64,000 bases of DNA from Utricularia gibba (lineage: Eukaryota; Streptophyta; Magnoliopsida; Lamiales; Lentibulariaceae). Position numbers and translations under genes: made by a program. How positions within the stretch are numbered: position 1 is the first letter of the stretch; the number at the start of each line of letters is the position of its first letter. Of this stretch, positions 49,101 to 60,779 are shown one piece after another. Location: contig NEEC01000017.1 of assembly GCA_002189035.1 (NCBI GenBank), forward strand, positions 1,984,001-2,048,000, given 5' to 3'. The notes under the pieces were generated by a model. The model ran no database searches. It was not told the DNA's origin and saw only the letters and a list, made by a program, of their open reading frames with translations.

Positions 49101-50120
49101 ATGGAAGGGAGTTGTGGGGAGGAGAGTTCGTCTTTGGATTCGAAGGTGTCGCCGGAGAATGGGGCGGAGGCGGAATCGAGGAAGCTGCCGTCGTCGAGGT
49201 TCAAGGGGGTGGTTCCGCAGCCGAATGGGAGGTGGGGCGCGCAAATCTACGAGAAGCATCGCCGTATTTGGTTGGGGACTTTCAACGAGGAGGAGACGGC
49301 GGCGAGAGCCTACGACACGGCGGCCCAGAAGTTCCGCGGCCGCGATGCGGTCACCAATTTCAAGGCCCTCTCGGAAGATGAAATGGAGGCGGCCTTCTTG
49401 ATCGCTCATTCCAAGGACGAGATCGTTGATATGCTGAGAAAACACACGTATCATGATGAGCTTCAGCAGAGCCGGAAAACTCTCATCGCCGCTAAAAACT
49501 CCCCTTGCTGTTCCCGTTTTCCGCCGTCCGCCCCCCGGAGGACTGCCGCGAACAGCTATTCGAGAAAGCCGTGACCCCTAGCGACGTCGGGAAGCTCAAT
49601 AGGTACGGACGCATACTTTTGATCAACAGTCTCTACTTTCCCAGATTAATTAATGTTTCAATCCAATCTCCTACTGTAACACAGGCTCGTCATTCCGAAA
49701 CAGCAGGCCGAGAAGCATTTCCCGTTACAAAACGGCGGCAACTTGAAAGGGCTGCTGTTGAATTTCGAGGACACCGGAGGAAAAGTATGGAGATTCCGGT
49801 ACTCGTATTGGAACAGTAGCCAGAGCTACGTCTTGACAAAAGGGTGGAGCAGGTTCGTGAAGGAGAAGGACCTACGAGCTGGGGACATCGTTTGCTTTCA
49901 AAGATCAACGGGGCCGGAGAAGCAGCTCTTCATCGACTGGAAACCTAGAAGCAGCGCCGGAAACCCGCCTGCGATCCAGATGGTGAGGCTGTTCGGGGTA
50001 AACATCTTCGAGGCGCCAGCCTGCGACGGCGGCGGCTGCGGCGGAGGTAAAAGGATGAGAGAAATGGAGGTACTGGGGCTGGAATGCAGCAAGAAACATA
50101 GAATCATCAACGCCTTGTGA
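49101..50120 (+). CDS. RAV/TEMPRANILLO-type AP2 plus B3 transcription factor, with one missing base
   Basis: Two exons, 49101-49602 and 49685-50120. Residues about 33-87 are an AP2 domain ([45 protein letters not shown]). The B3 domain starts at [16 protein letters not shown] and continues after the intron ([42 protein letters not shown]). The C-terminus has RLFGVNIFE, the RLFGV-type repression motif of RAV proteins. TEM/RAV proteins repress FT and gibberellin genes. AP2 and B3 lie in different frames: read literally the AP2 frame stops at 49573. One extra base in the C6 run at 49531-49536 restores 312 aa and makes the lengths fit (503+436 nt). The intron inside B3 (82 nt) is unusual because most RAV genes lack introns. 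Probably a working gene with a sequence error. Confidence 0.88.
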
Positions 50121-51789
50121 CATTTTGGAATGATGCATTCGTTAGCTTTTTGGGGTTGCCTTTTTTCATCCTGTTATTCTGAAAGTGTATAGCTTTTGAG
50201 GTGGCAATCAAGATCCCAATTCCAAACACCTCATAGTTTCGCAGAAGGTGGAATTGGATTCTGGTTTTCAAACTCTTGATCGCTCTCCTGCGCCTATCCA
50301 TCAGGGTGGATGGAACAGGAAGAAGAAGACTTGTCCACCATTTCCAATGGATATTTTTTTTCTTTTTTTGTCTTAATGCCCTATACCTAACTTTTGCAAG
50401 AAAAACCCCAGTGAAACAAACTCATCAATAACTACCAAACACCACTCTACTATCCTCCACACCATTCCCTTCTACTTATCCCTAGTTTTACTTCTCATAC
50501 ACAGAATCCCAGTCTTAGTTTTCTACGGTCATCACACTTTCGATACACAATAAGTGTTTAAATTAAAGATCTAAGTATACAACGAGCATACATGAAATTC
50601 AAGTATATAATAAACATACATCATATTAAAAAAGATTATATATAATCTATTATACACTTAACTATTTCAATTTCATTTTCTAACATGAAATTGTATGTTA
50701 CAATAAGAAGTATATGGGGCCATGAGGGTATCCACCATGATCCCACATACCAAACTCAAAACCATTTCCAAGAAAGTTTACTTTCATTTGGATCTGTTTA
50801 TTTTCCGATATGTGATTGTTTGTTCAAAACCACTTTCATTTTCCGATGATGGATCTTCACATGGACGTGTGGACAGAAGCGAAGCAGATGCCGGGGTAGT
50901 CCTTATCCCAATCTGCATCATCATCTGGGGCTGTGACCACGACCACATAAAATAAATATGGGAGCTTACTTTCTCTGCTTATTCCAAGCTGCTGCTGGAG
51001 GGCTTCAACCCTCTACTCTACTCCCGCAAAGTAAAACACATCAGGCTACCCATTGATGCTACTCAGGGTGTTCCAGATATTTTTGTAACATTTTTAATGA
51101 TAGATTTTGGTGGGGAGAACTTCCCTGGGAAAATCACCATAAACTGCCCTCGGACTGCACATAGGAATGCAAAAGGCGTTGCTGGTTTTGTGGGCGTTGG
51201 AAAAAAAAAAACATGGGAATATTCTTGTTTATTAATTATTAATTTAAAAAGGCTCTTTGGGTTGATATTTTAACACATGTAAATATTTTTTGCTTAGCAG
51301 CAGATGCAAAACGTGGCGGATATTTTTTAATTTTGAAACAAAAAGAAAACCGATATATTTGATGATAATTAACTCTATTTGGTAAACGTGTTTTTGACTT
51401 GTAAGACGATTATAAGGGTTTTTTAAAAAGGAATATTTTAGTTTTTTATATCTATTTTAAATATAATTATTTAATTAATACATGTAAGTTTGAATATGAA
51501 TTATAAATTTTTAATACAAAAATTCAATTTAATTATTGACCAATTATTATTTAAAAAGAATTCAATTATTAAGTCTGGGTTGAATTTAAATAATTTATGC
51601 GACTGGGCTTTTATTTGCGAAATATGGGCCGGCCCACTTTTAGTACTAACGGAGCCGTCAAGCTCGCCGTTAATTTGGTGTGTGTGAATTTCATGTACGT
51701 TGTGTAGTGGAGTGAGTGTTGCCTCACATCCAATCCATTTGCGGTATCTGCTTCCCCATTCGTTTTCTGGAGTTTTTGGATCAGCTGCT
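50121..51789. other. Spacer between RAV and methionine aminopeptidase
   Basis: 3' UTR of the RAV gene up to about 50350, then AT-rich sequence with no recognised gene. 51600-51789 is GC-richer leader of the next gene. Confidence 0.5.
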
Positions 51790-54144
51790 ATGGCGACTGC
51801 GAGCTTTTTGCAGTCTCCAGCGGTAGCGTCGGAGAAATTTTCAGCGTCGATGGCGCATGGTGATGTGGTTATCTCCGCGTCTTTTTCCAGTCAATTCATG
51901 GGCACACGAATCGCTTATCCACTTGGAAATTCTCCAGTCCATTGTATGTGCAGCGTTTTTTTTAGTTTTTTTTTTTCAGTGAATAGCTTAGACTGGCGTT
52001 AGAATTAGGGTTTTATCTGAATCTTTTGTCGGTGCGCATGTTGGGAGGTTTTGGACATCTTTTATTTAGCTTCGTGTGTTTTTAAGATTCCGTTGTATGG
52101 ATATGGTGTAATTTTTAAATGTTATCAGATTCGCAAGTTAGGCGGCTTGCTGTCTACTCGAAAAGATTACAGTTCCTAGAGCAAGCTATCCAGCTAAGGA
52201 GGTACTTTTTTCTTGCTTTCATATGGCTGCTTTATTAGTGGAGCTTTGTCAAGGTGTTGCGTTGGGAAAAGTTAAGTGGGGTATGTTTTCAGTTAGCTCG
52301 AGTTTCTCAGTAGTGGCGGTGTTTGAGTGTACTATCTTTTTTCACTGTGATATTCTTGAAGATCAAGTGTATCTTTCCTGATATAATTTTCTGGAGAATC
52401 TTTCTAGACCTGTAACCTGTTGCGATTATTGTACGTATCTGTTCTTATCATAATGTTAATGGAATAGAACTCTCAACTTGTTGACTAAGAATTATTGTAT
52501 CATATTGCTGTTGAGATAGGGAGAGAGAGCTCCGAGCATCGCCTTCATCTAAAAGATTGCCCCCACTGAGGCGTGGAAGGGTATCACCACGACTTCCGGT
52601 GCCCGATCATATTCAGAAGCCTTCTTATGTTAGTTCAGAATTATTGCCTGATGTTTCAAGTGAACACCAAATTCATGATTCTGAAGGGCTTGTTAAGATG
52701 AGGGCTGCCTGTGAACTCGCTGCTCGAGTGCTAGATTATGCTGGAACCCTTGTTAGGGTGAGAGTTTACACTGATGGAAGCATCCTTTTTCCAATATGTA
52801 GTAAATGGCTTGGGTAATTTCCACTTTTCAGCCATCGGTAACAACTAATGAAATCGACAAAGCGGTGCACCAAATGATTATTGATGCTGGTGCATATCCC
52901 TCCCCTTGGGCTATGGTAGATTTCCGAAGAGTGTGTGCACATCAGTCAATGAGTGTATGTGCCATGGAATACCTGATTCACGGCAATTGCAGGTTTTCCA
53001 TATTTTCCCTGAAACCAGAATTTGCATTGATAGTCTTCGTTTTTCATCTGCATATGCTCTTTTTGTTTACAGGATGGTGATATAATAAACATTGATGTGA
53101 CCGTCTTTCTAAATGTGAGCTTTTAGACTATCATCGTAACGTAACCTGATGCAGATTCCTTTGATCTAGTCCATGTTGTTTACACTACTATGTTTGGCTG
53201 CCCTTTTCAGGGTTATCACGGTGATACATCTAAGACATTTTTCTGTGGTAATGTGAATAATGCGATGAAGCGCCTTGTGAAGGTCTTTTATTTTGAGCAT
53301 AATATAAGTACTGCATTTCTTTTTTTTTTTTTTTTGTCATTCACTGGTTACATCATTTTTCAGTTATGTATGCCAAATTGCAGGTCACGGAAGAATGCAT
53401 GTACAAAGGCATTGCTGTTTGCAAAGATGGTGCACCATTCAGGAAAATAGGGAAGAGGATCAGGTTCTCAATTTTTCCTTTCCTTATACAACATGATGAC
53501 ACTTGAACACTGCGATGCCCACGCCATAAAGATAGAGCTTACAGCTTTCCCAGCATGATATTCCAGTGAACATGCCGAGAAGTTTGGTTTCGGAGTTGTG
53601 GAACGGTTTGTCGGCCATGGCGTAGGAACGATTTTTCACTCAGAACCCCTCATATTCCACAATAGTAAGCAGAAATCTTTTGCCTAATTTAAATGCTGTT
53701 TGGACGAGTTTATAACTTTGATCTCGTTAAAACGATGTTTTTGGTTAAACACAGGGAATAACATGCCAGGCCATATGGTTGAAGGGCAAACGTTCACCAT
53801 AGGTGAGTTCCTTCATACTTATGAGAGTTTTTTTTTTTTTTTCCTGAGCGTGTTCTCTTTCAATTTATTCAAGCGCATTTTTCCTTGGGTTTTTATTCAT
53901 TACTGCAACATAACAAATTTGCTTCTCCTCAGTAAAATCTTAGATGTTTAAAGAGCAGCTCTTCATCTGTTTTGCAGAACCAATTCTCACGCTGGGAACC
54001 ACAGAATGCATCACTTGGGAAGACAATTGGACGACCCTCACTGCAGATGGAAGCCCCGCCGCGCAGTTCGAGCATACCATTCTCATTACAAGAACCGGTG
54101 CTGAGATTCTAACAACTGTACCAGAGACAAGTGTAAAAGCATGA
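51790..54144 (+). CDS. Organellar methionine aminopeptidase (MAP1B/C/D-like), with one missing base
   Basis: Ten exons: 51790-51943, 52129-52201, 52520-52757, 52832-52992, 53073-53114, 53211-53282, 53384-53463, 53567-53664, 53755-53802, 53978-54144. After a transit-peptide-like N-terminus the catalytic fold shows [50 protein letters not shown] (metal-ligand Asp residues), [12 protein letters not shown] (His), GQTFTIEPIL (Glu) and [10 protein letters not shown] (Glu). Removes initiator Met in plastids/mitochondria with a divalent metal. Exon 4 is 161 nt; 162 is needed. Frame is lost in TCCCCTTGGG at 52911-52920: one extra base restores the conserved [15 protein letters not shown] block. Every other exon is in frame with good splice sites, so I treat it as functional. 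The family residue Pro after GHGVG is Thr here. Confidence 0.9.
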
Positions 54145-54370
54145 AGTAGGAGGGGAATACGGGTTTAAGTTCACGCTGCCCGTATCCCAACTCATTCCAA
54201 AACCAATTTTTGAGACATAGTATATGGCCATGATGGAAGTTGTCAAACTACTAAAGCAATGTGCCTCTGTGGATACGCAGGAATGAAGTTCCTCTGCTTC
54301 ATGCTGATCACCCCTTATCTTTTGGCCCCTTGAGAAACCTTCAAGCGTGGCAGAATTTCGTTCCCTGGCC
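54145..54370 (+). other. 3' UTR of the methionine aminopeptidase gene
   Basis: Follows the stop codon at 54142-54144; meets the unresolved minus-strand gene tail to tail. Confidence 0.4.
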
Positions 54371-54973
54371 TCAGTAAGTGCATGCTGAGGAGGTTCTTCC
54401 ACTGACTTCCTGGCACATAGTGACTTTCTCCATCTTCGCTATGTAGTTGGTGAGCTGCAGCATATTATTGAGATCATACCCTGTGACTTGCGTTCTGTAC
54501 AGTGACCTTGCATCATGAAGAATGGTCTTATCCATAGTAAGAAGATAGGCTTCTGCATACTGAAACTGTAGTATTGGAATGCAGTGTTTGTGTACAGGGT
54601 GTATGAAGAGCCCGTCTTGGAACCCAAAGAAACTGCGAAACAGGATAAGGAGCCACCTGTATCATTTAAACTACGTTCTGCGGTTCAAGAACTGGACCCT
54701 TTTTCTATCAGAAAAACCAGTTCTTGAATTCTCATTACCCTACGCCCTCTTCTCCTGGCGTCACTCCATCAGGAATGTAACAGGCAGTTACCGAATCGCC
54801 GGTCGTCTTCTCGACCCGAGGCTCCATTCCACGCATGGTTGGCCTTTCTGTGTTTGGGTCATGGCCGGATAATTCAGGGAACTCGTCTGCTCCATTCCTG
54901 CGTTCGACACCTTCTTCGATTTTCCGATCGCCACTGCCAGCCTCAGGGGTTTCATCCGTGCTTCTGCCTCCAT
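54371..54973 (-). CDS. Unresolved small gene, product unknown
   Basis: Minus strand. A candidate last exon, 54371 to about 54568, follows a good acceptor (ctacag) and encodes a helical peptide beginning FQYAEAYLLTMDKTILHDAR, then a short tail to the stop at 54371. A candidate first exon starts at the ATG at 54973 in good context (acacaATGGAGG), reads MEAEARMKPLRLAVAIGKSK and can end at a GT donor in the codon after AIR (near 54793). A TATA-like ttatatatt lies upstream near 55130-55140. I could not join the pieces in one frame; given the base losses in neighbouring genes, another sequence error is possible. I do not recognise the family, and a plus-strand reading is not excluded. Confidence 0.3.
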
Positions 54974-55609
54974 TGTGTCCCTATAATGAATTCGCGATTC
55001 TTCGTCAACAGGTGGCTGACTCGTTGATCTCCACTCTTCTTCCCGCCGTGAGCCCCCTGCTGGCCACGAGATCTTGCCGTGTTCGAGACAACGGGGATGA
55101 ACTCGTCGCCCGGAGTTTTCAGAAGGGCGCCGAATATATAACCCTTCATCGCAGGAAACCTATCGCGACATGCCTGTTTCCGTTTAAACTTGATGAGATC
55201 TGTTCAACGCCTCTGCATCATCAACCGATGGTGAACCGTTAGATCGAAAAGGGCACAATCGATAGCCGATGGAACCCAACCGTGAAAAATCTTCTTCGCC
55301 ATGGAGATCATCATCGATCGTTCCCAATGGGACTCCAAGCTCGCTCACCCCATTGAAATGGGGGATTTTATGGTCTCACAAATATTTTAAAATATTTAAC
55401 AAATGGATTGATTACTAGTAAACATGAAGCACAGCTGAATGGGATGTCTGCATGGTGGTGCATAAGCTTGTTTATCAGCGGCTTAGACTCAGTCCATATG
55501 AACACATCAAACAGCAGCAGCTGAGGATCAATACTAGGGACCAAGCGCAAGCATCCAACTACACCTCCGGCCAGCATTGTGAATATATGAATGAGAAAGC
55601 CTACCAACC
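54974..55609. other. Leader/promoter of the unresolved gene and 3' flank of the GDT1-like gene
   Basis: 55130-55140 carries a TATA-like string on the minus strand. 55380-55609 is probable 3' UTR of the GDT1-like gene. Confidence 0.35.
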
Positions 55610-57456
55610 TCAGGAGACAGTCGAGAGCAACGACTGAATGCCGAAAACGATGAACAGGGCTCCTCCAGATAGCGCAATCTGTGACCAATGGGTCAAAAAA
55701 GGCAATTTTTTTTGCATTGGGTAAATAGAACTCACAATTTTTTCAGATATTTGAGTTGCCAGCTTTTTTCCTCCCATCACGGCTGCAGTAGTGCACAAGG
55801 CTTGACCACTGATGAAGGAAGAAGAGAGTCAAGCCATGGAGCGGGATGAATCTCCTTAAGCATTTGTCAAGATACAAAGATGGTTGTTTTAGACGTACAG
55901 GATTCCACCGAGAACAACTCCCAGTGGATTTGCATCTGCTGCTAAACCGATTGTAGCAAGCTGAAAGAATACATTGTTACAAGCTCTAAGTGTGTGTGAA
56001 TTGAGAAGATGCTGTTCATGCTCATTATATAATGTGATCTCTCACCTGGCTCTTATCACCCCATTCGCCAAAGAATGTTATTGAAAATGCCTGTGTAAAA
56101 ACATGGAACTCGGATAAGAAGGATGCTGATGCTGTACAATCAACATAAATAAACAAGTATAACCTTGAGAAAGATGGGGGAAAAGAAGTAAGTGAGGAAG
56201 TGTCGACTCTGTTTTTTGAAATCATCCGCATCCTAAAACAGCAAATCGAGAGGAGTAATCAGGTGATATGGCAAACTATTATATACGAAAACATATTAAA
56301 ATGCTGCCTGAAGCCATGGATTTTCATAATTTGTTTTTGCGTGAAACTTAGAGAACACCATACTTGTTGCCCCACCCTAGCATCCTTTACTCCAGTACTT
56401 TTACTATCCGCATTCTGAAACATTAAAAGGAAAAAAAATAATTTAGAAGTGAACTTCAGATGCTATTTTCGATTCAGATTGTAGAAAAACAGACTGACCA
56501 GTTCCTTTTCAACCTCACCAAACTCGTCACCGTCCCTAAAGAGGAACAAAGTATACATGTTGCATTTACTCGAAGATATACCAGAAAAATATTGCAATAT
56601 TCATTAACTTACTCGTCATTGAATGCATCCCGTAGAGACCAAATGCCGAACCCCAGAAACAAGAATGTAGTTATGTGATGCGTCCACTTACGCGGTATCT
56701 TCATGAAAAAATGCAGTAAACATATGTTGAGTGAAAACCGTAAAAAATGGATCCTTGCAAATAATTACAAGAAACAGCTTACAAGATTAGGAGCTGCCCA
56801 TCCAACAACTGCAGATAAGATGGTCATAACCTGGAAATAGCAACATCCACGGTCAAATTCAGATAAACCATTTTAACAAAACTCAAAGACAGTACCAAAA
56901 GATGCCACTAAATAACTTACAATCAAAGCTCCAAGGCAGCCTGAAAGCACCAATCTTCTAGGGTGACGCATAGCCAGGATCTACAGAATGCATTGTGGTG
57001 TCGTTAATTAAGCTCCACAAGCGCAATATCAATCAAAATCCTATTTTTAAGCTGTAATTTCACAAGTGACCAAACACAGCATATTCATAACATTCACCTT
57101 TAACATGCACGTAATGTAATCACCCTTTTTTTCTTGTTAAAAAAAACAATACCCAATCCCAGACCCCATCCGCTGCTTTTTGTGTAACGATTCTGATTCT
57201 TTAACGGTTCTCCCCACATGACTAAACCCTGAGCAGCTCCCCAAGTAAAAACGTCTCACTATGCGTATAAAACAGTGAATCTTACAGCTGCCGCAAAAAA
57301 GGTCTTATCTCCAATTTCTGACAAAATCGTCATCGCCAGCGACTTGGTGAAGGCCTGGCAGATTCACCAAAACAAAAATCAAGAATCCGAAAACCCCCTG
57401 GATTTAAAACAAGCAATAACCGCACTCGTCTTTACCTGGACAACAGGGAGATCCAT
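55610..57456 (-). CDS. GDT1-like (UPF0016/TMEM165 family) membrane cation transporter
   Basis: Twelve exons, high to low: 57436-57456, 57286-57354, 56921-56980, 56783-56830, 56613-56698, 56499-56535, 56364-56414, 56164-56232, 56046-56090, 55899-55960, 55736-55808, 55610-55678. Sum 690 nt, 229 aa, the family length. Two copies of the ExGDKT/S signature are present (SEIGDKTFFAAA near the N-terminus and GEWGDKSQ in the second half), each at the start of a hydrophobic repeat, the inverted-repeat topology of this family. A charged, poorly conserved loop lies between them. GDT1 relatives move Mn2+/Ca2+ (against H+) into the Golgi or plastids; this short form without a transit peptide fits the Golgi type (Arabidopsis At1g68650/At1g25520-like, from memory). 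Start MDLPVVQ follows from frame and splice phase. Confidence 0.93.
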
Positions 57457-58449
57457 TGCTCCTATCCTTTTCTGAAAAAAGAAGAAAAACAGGCTCCAGT
57501 TTCAAAAAATCACAGAGCCTCGAAACACGGCGGCACAGAGATGCGACGAGAGTTGAAACAGAGCTCCAGGTCGGATTCCTAGTCTTACCGGCGGCGACCT
57601 CCCGAGCTCCGGCGGTAATCTCGGATACAAAGAATGCGAATCAGATCCGTTATTCCTCCTGTCGATTACAGTTTATTCGGGTTCAGATTCTGTAAATCAC
57701 ACGGATTATGAGGTTTAGTTTTAACAGAACACATCACTTTAAAAATAATAAAAAAATGAATTATTGATTGGAGATTAGTTGACAATTATCTTTTATTAAA
57801 AATTGATTTCATCATTACCACACAAATTAAATTATTATTTATTTACTACACACCAACTACATAAGCTGACACCAAATAACATATTATAATTCTTTTATTT
57901 CATTATTTTATTTTGCATTTTTTCACCCCAAAATATGAGATATCACTTCCTAAAGTAGAAAATTTAATATGACTTAGGAGATAAATGTAATTTGAGATAT
58001 ATCCTATGTTATATGCATCGTTACAAAATATTTCAATTCAATGAGAAAGGTGAAAAAAATTAAATAATATAATAAATATTAAGATACCGTTTTGAAGCTC
58101 GTTTCGAACTGATCACTTTGATATAATTCTTTTTTCTAAATATCATCAACTATGATTGATGATTTGTCACTCCCGCTTCCTGATTTGGAGACAAACATAG
58201 GTGTAATCACCCAAGATTTTTAGGGAATTAAGTCAACAATGATGCTCCATAGCGTTTAAATGCTCTATGGATGAGCAATTTATAATGCACCACTAGGCCC
58301 ATTTTCAGTCCAGCCCAGATCCGTTTGTATAGGCCCATAATTGGTCCGGCCTTTCTCACTTTTTAAAGCGTGATATAATATTATCAAAATGAAATATTAT
58401 TTTACAAAAAAGGAAAAAGAAAAAAAAAGGCAAGGCTCCAGAATCCAGA
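57457..58449. other. GDT1-like 5' region and AT-rich spacer
   Basis: 57457-57700 is the GDT1-like leader; 57700-58440 is AT-rich with no recognised gene. Confidence 0.5.
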
Positions 58450-59714
58450 TCACCTTCCGTGGAACCTCAGTGTTCTCACCGAAGTTGGGGTCCTCGGGAT
58501 AGTACTCGGAGCCTCTGAGATTTCACTGCTGTTGCTGCTTCCGTCAACCGTTGAATTCCCCATGTTTTTATCTTGATCATTTCTAGTTGGCTTTTCATCT
58601 TCCTTGACTCTTGCCGTCCATTCCTCCGGGCGTCTAGGGCCACCGGAATGACCACCCCGAGACAACTCGACTGCCGCCCTGGCCGCGGCGGCTGCGTAAG
58701 CAGCTGACTCAAACGCTTGCTGGGCTGCGTCTGCCACATCCTTGTATTTTCCCCCCATTTTCGGACTCTCTCCTTGCTCTCCCTGTTTCGTCTTCTGGGT
58801 CTGCTGATTAAGCGATGGCCAAATTGACATCAATTCTCTGTAAATACGGAACATAATCAGAAGCTACTTGAACATTGCTTGCATACCAGTTCTGGGTGGG
58901 AAGAGGGTGTGTTTTCAGATGGGAGATCAATGTTTTCCTCATCAGCAATCTTCTTCAACATCCTCCTCCTGTTTTCCGAGCTGGGAGCCGCAGTTGAAAG
59001 CAGCTGTACAATCTGAAAAACAAGGGGAATTTCACGAACTGCAGTAGTGATGAGGTGATGGGGGTGAAGGTTGGCTGACCCTGGGACTAACTCCGCAGTT
59101 ATTGCGCAAGTCAACAGCTCTGGAAGCGAACTCCTTCCCATAACGAGAAGTGAAAATAGAGCGGATTTGAAGAAGTTCTGGGAAGTCGCCAATTCTCGCG
59201 GATGCAAAAATCAGAGTCGAAACAGCTTCATTCAGTTCATCAGGACAAGATCTGCGGACAAAGCAACTTTGTAAGGAAACACAACTCCATGAATCAACGG
59301 AAAAGCTAACAGACTTGGGAATCATGATAAGAAAACTAACTTCTCTTGTTGTATAAGATTGACGCTTTCCGTCAACAAATTCAAGTAGCTATCCAACGCA
59401 GCTAGCGCATCCAAGCCATTCTGTAGCCTAATCACCTGCTCAACCTGAAACCACCGAGTTCATAAAAGCACAGTTGGTGAATGATCGATCAATCTATCAA
59501 ACGAAGGGCCAGAGGAGCACAATACCCGAATAAGAGCCCTATCGTGGAAACCCATTTTGAGGATATTCACGACGTCGGATCGCGCAACGGAGACCCGCGC
59601 CTGGCGCAGGTTTTTCAGCACCGCCGACCGGGAAACCGCCAGCGACGCAGCCGCCTGGAGTTTAGTGACATCGGAGCGTCTCCTGGTCAGTCCGAGCGCT
59701 GACCCCAAGCCCAT
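58450..59714 (-). CDS. IST1-like ESCRT-III-associated protein, copy 1
   Basis: Exons 59526-59714, 59341-59444, 59080-59251, 58887-59012 and 58450-58800; 942 nt, 313 aa. The IST1 (Regulator of Vps4 activity in MVB pathway) domain spans about residues 15-180: NLRQARVSVARSDVVNIL, VEQVIRLQNGLDALAALDSY, SCPDELNEAVSTLIFAS and GKEFASRAVDLRNNCGV. The C-terminal exon is Ala-rich (DAAQQAFESAAYAAAAARAA), then Pro/Ser/Thr-rich. IST1 proteins bind VPS4/LIP5 and ESCRT-III during multivesicular body sorting. The start MGLGSALGLT is shorter than an upstream in-frame ATG would give. A second copy lies 4375 bases away at 62.8 kb. Confidence 0.93.
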
Positions 59715-60779
59715 ATCGCCAACCGCAGATTCGATTCCTTCGAGGAGAAGGATCACAAAAATAAAAAATGAAACAAAACCCACGACTCTGAGAACCAGCA
59801 GCAGTAGCACGGAGCTCGTTTATACCTTTCAGCTGCGACGGGGTTTCCGAGATCCGCGTTCTGCTTGCACCAACGCGGCTGCCCTGCTGCCCTTCTGGAA
59901 ATTATCATACTATTTTTACCCCAGAAAATAAATATAAAATGCAAGTTTGTCATTTTTTATTATTATTCAAGAAAAATAATCAAATCATGATAGTTTTTTA
60001 ATTATTTTGATTAGTAGGATTTTTTTTACTTGGACCCACAAAAACATAGACCCAGACTGATCCTTAGACTATTATACCCATGGATATTATGACACCAATT
60101 CAACAGCACTTTGAAATTTTGTAATGATTTTTACAATCAAGAATTATATAGGCATAAAATGTATCAAGTTGAATTTGTCTAACTCGATTTCATGAAGAAT
60201 TTTGTCATGAATACAATTATTTAATAAAAATATATTTTATTTTATTTTACTAAAAATAAATCATTCGAGAGTACTTTTACACCAAAAGCCATGTAGCGAC
60301 AAAGTCTTCATTCAGGTCAACTACCAGGGATTGAACTGCAAGGGTGTATGATCATTTTGAATTAAAATAATATTTTAATTATAGTATAAATTAAAAACGG
60401 AATAAAATAAAACATTTTTCAAGGTAAAAAAACCAAAGGGGCTGGCCCATATGAATTAAGATTGGTCACCCATCGATGATTACTAGACCAAGTTGTGCAC
60501 ATTGGGGCCTAATGTCTTAAATAGTAGACACTAGGAACGCAACTTATCGACACAACCACCACAGGCTTGAATTTGCATTTACGTATATATATATATTTAT
60601 TTATTGTATTTGTAAAAAAAAAAAGCTTTCAAAAATCTGAAAATTTAAAAAAGGATTTTCATATAAATTTATTCATTAAGGGTGACATGAAAGAAATCAT
60701 TATTAAACTAAAGCTGATGTAGTGGTCATGAACAATGTGCACTAATGACAATGAAAATACTAACAATAGTAACTTTAGC
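59715..60779. other. Upstream region of IST1-like copy 1 and AT-rich spacer
   Basis: 59715-59890 is probable leader; 59900-60780 is AT-rich. I saw no copy of the LTR found at about 62.9 kb, which would have marked the other end of the copia element. Confidence 0.5.

Noticed and set aside
48984-49454. 156-codon minus-strand ORF over the RAV AP2 exon
   Set aside because: Arg-rich shadow of a GC-rich coding exon; no domain.
49101-49573. Separate AP2-only gene followed by a B3-only gene
   Set aside because: The AP2 ORF ends in random sequence that overlaps the start of the B3 ORF; one C insertion joins them into a standard RAV protein.
52832-52992. Methionine aminopeptidase exon 4 as a degenerate exon
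   Set aside because: All bases of the conserved motif are present once one C is added; the literal frame gives a non-conserved peptide.
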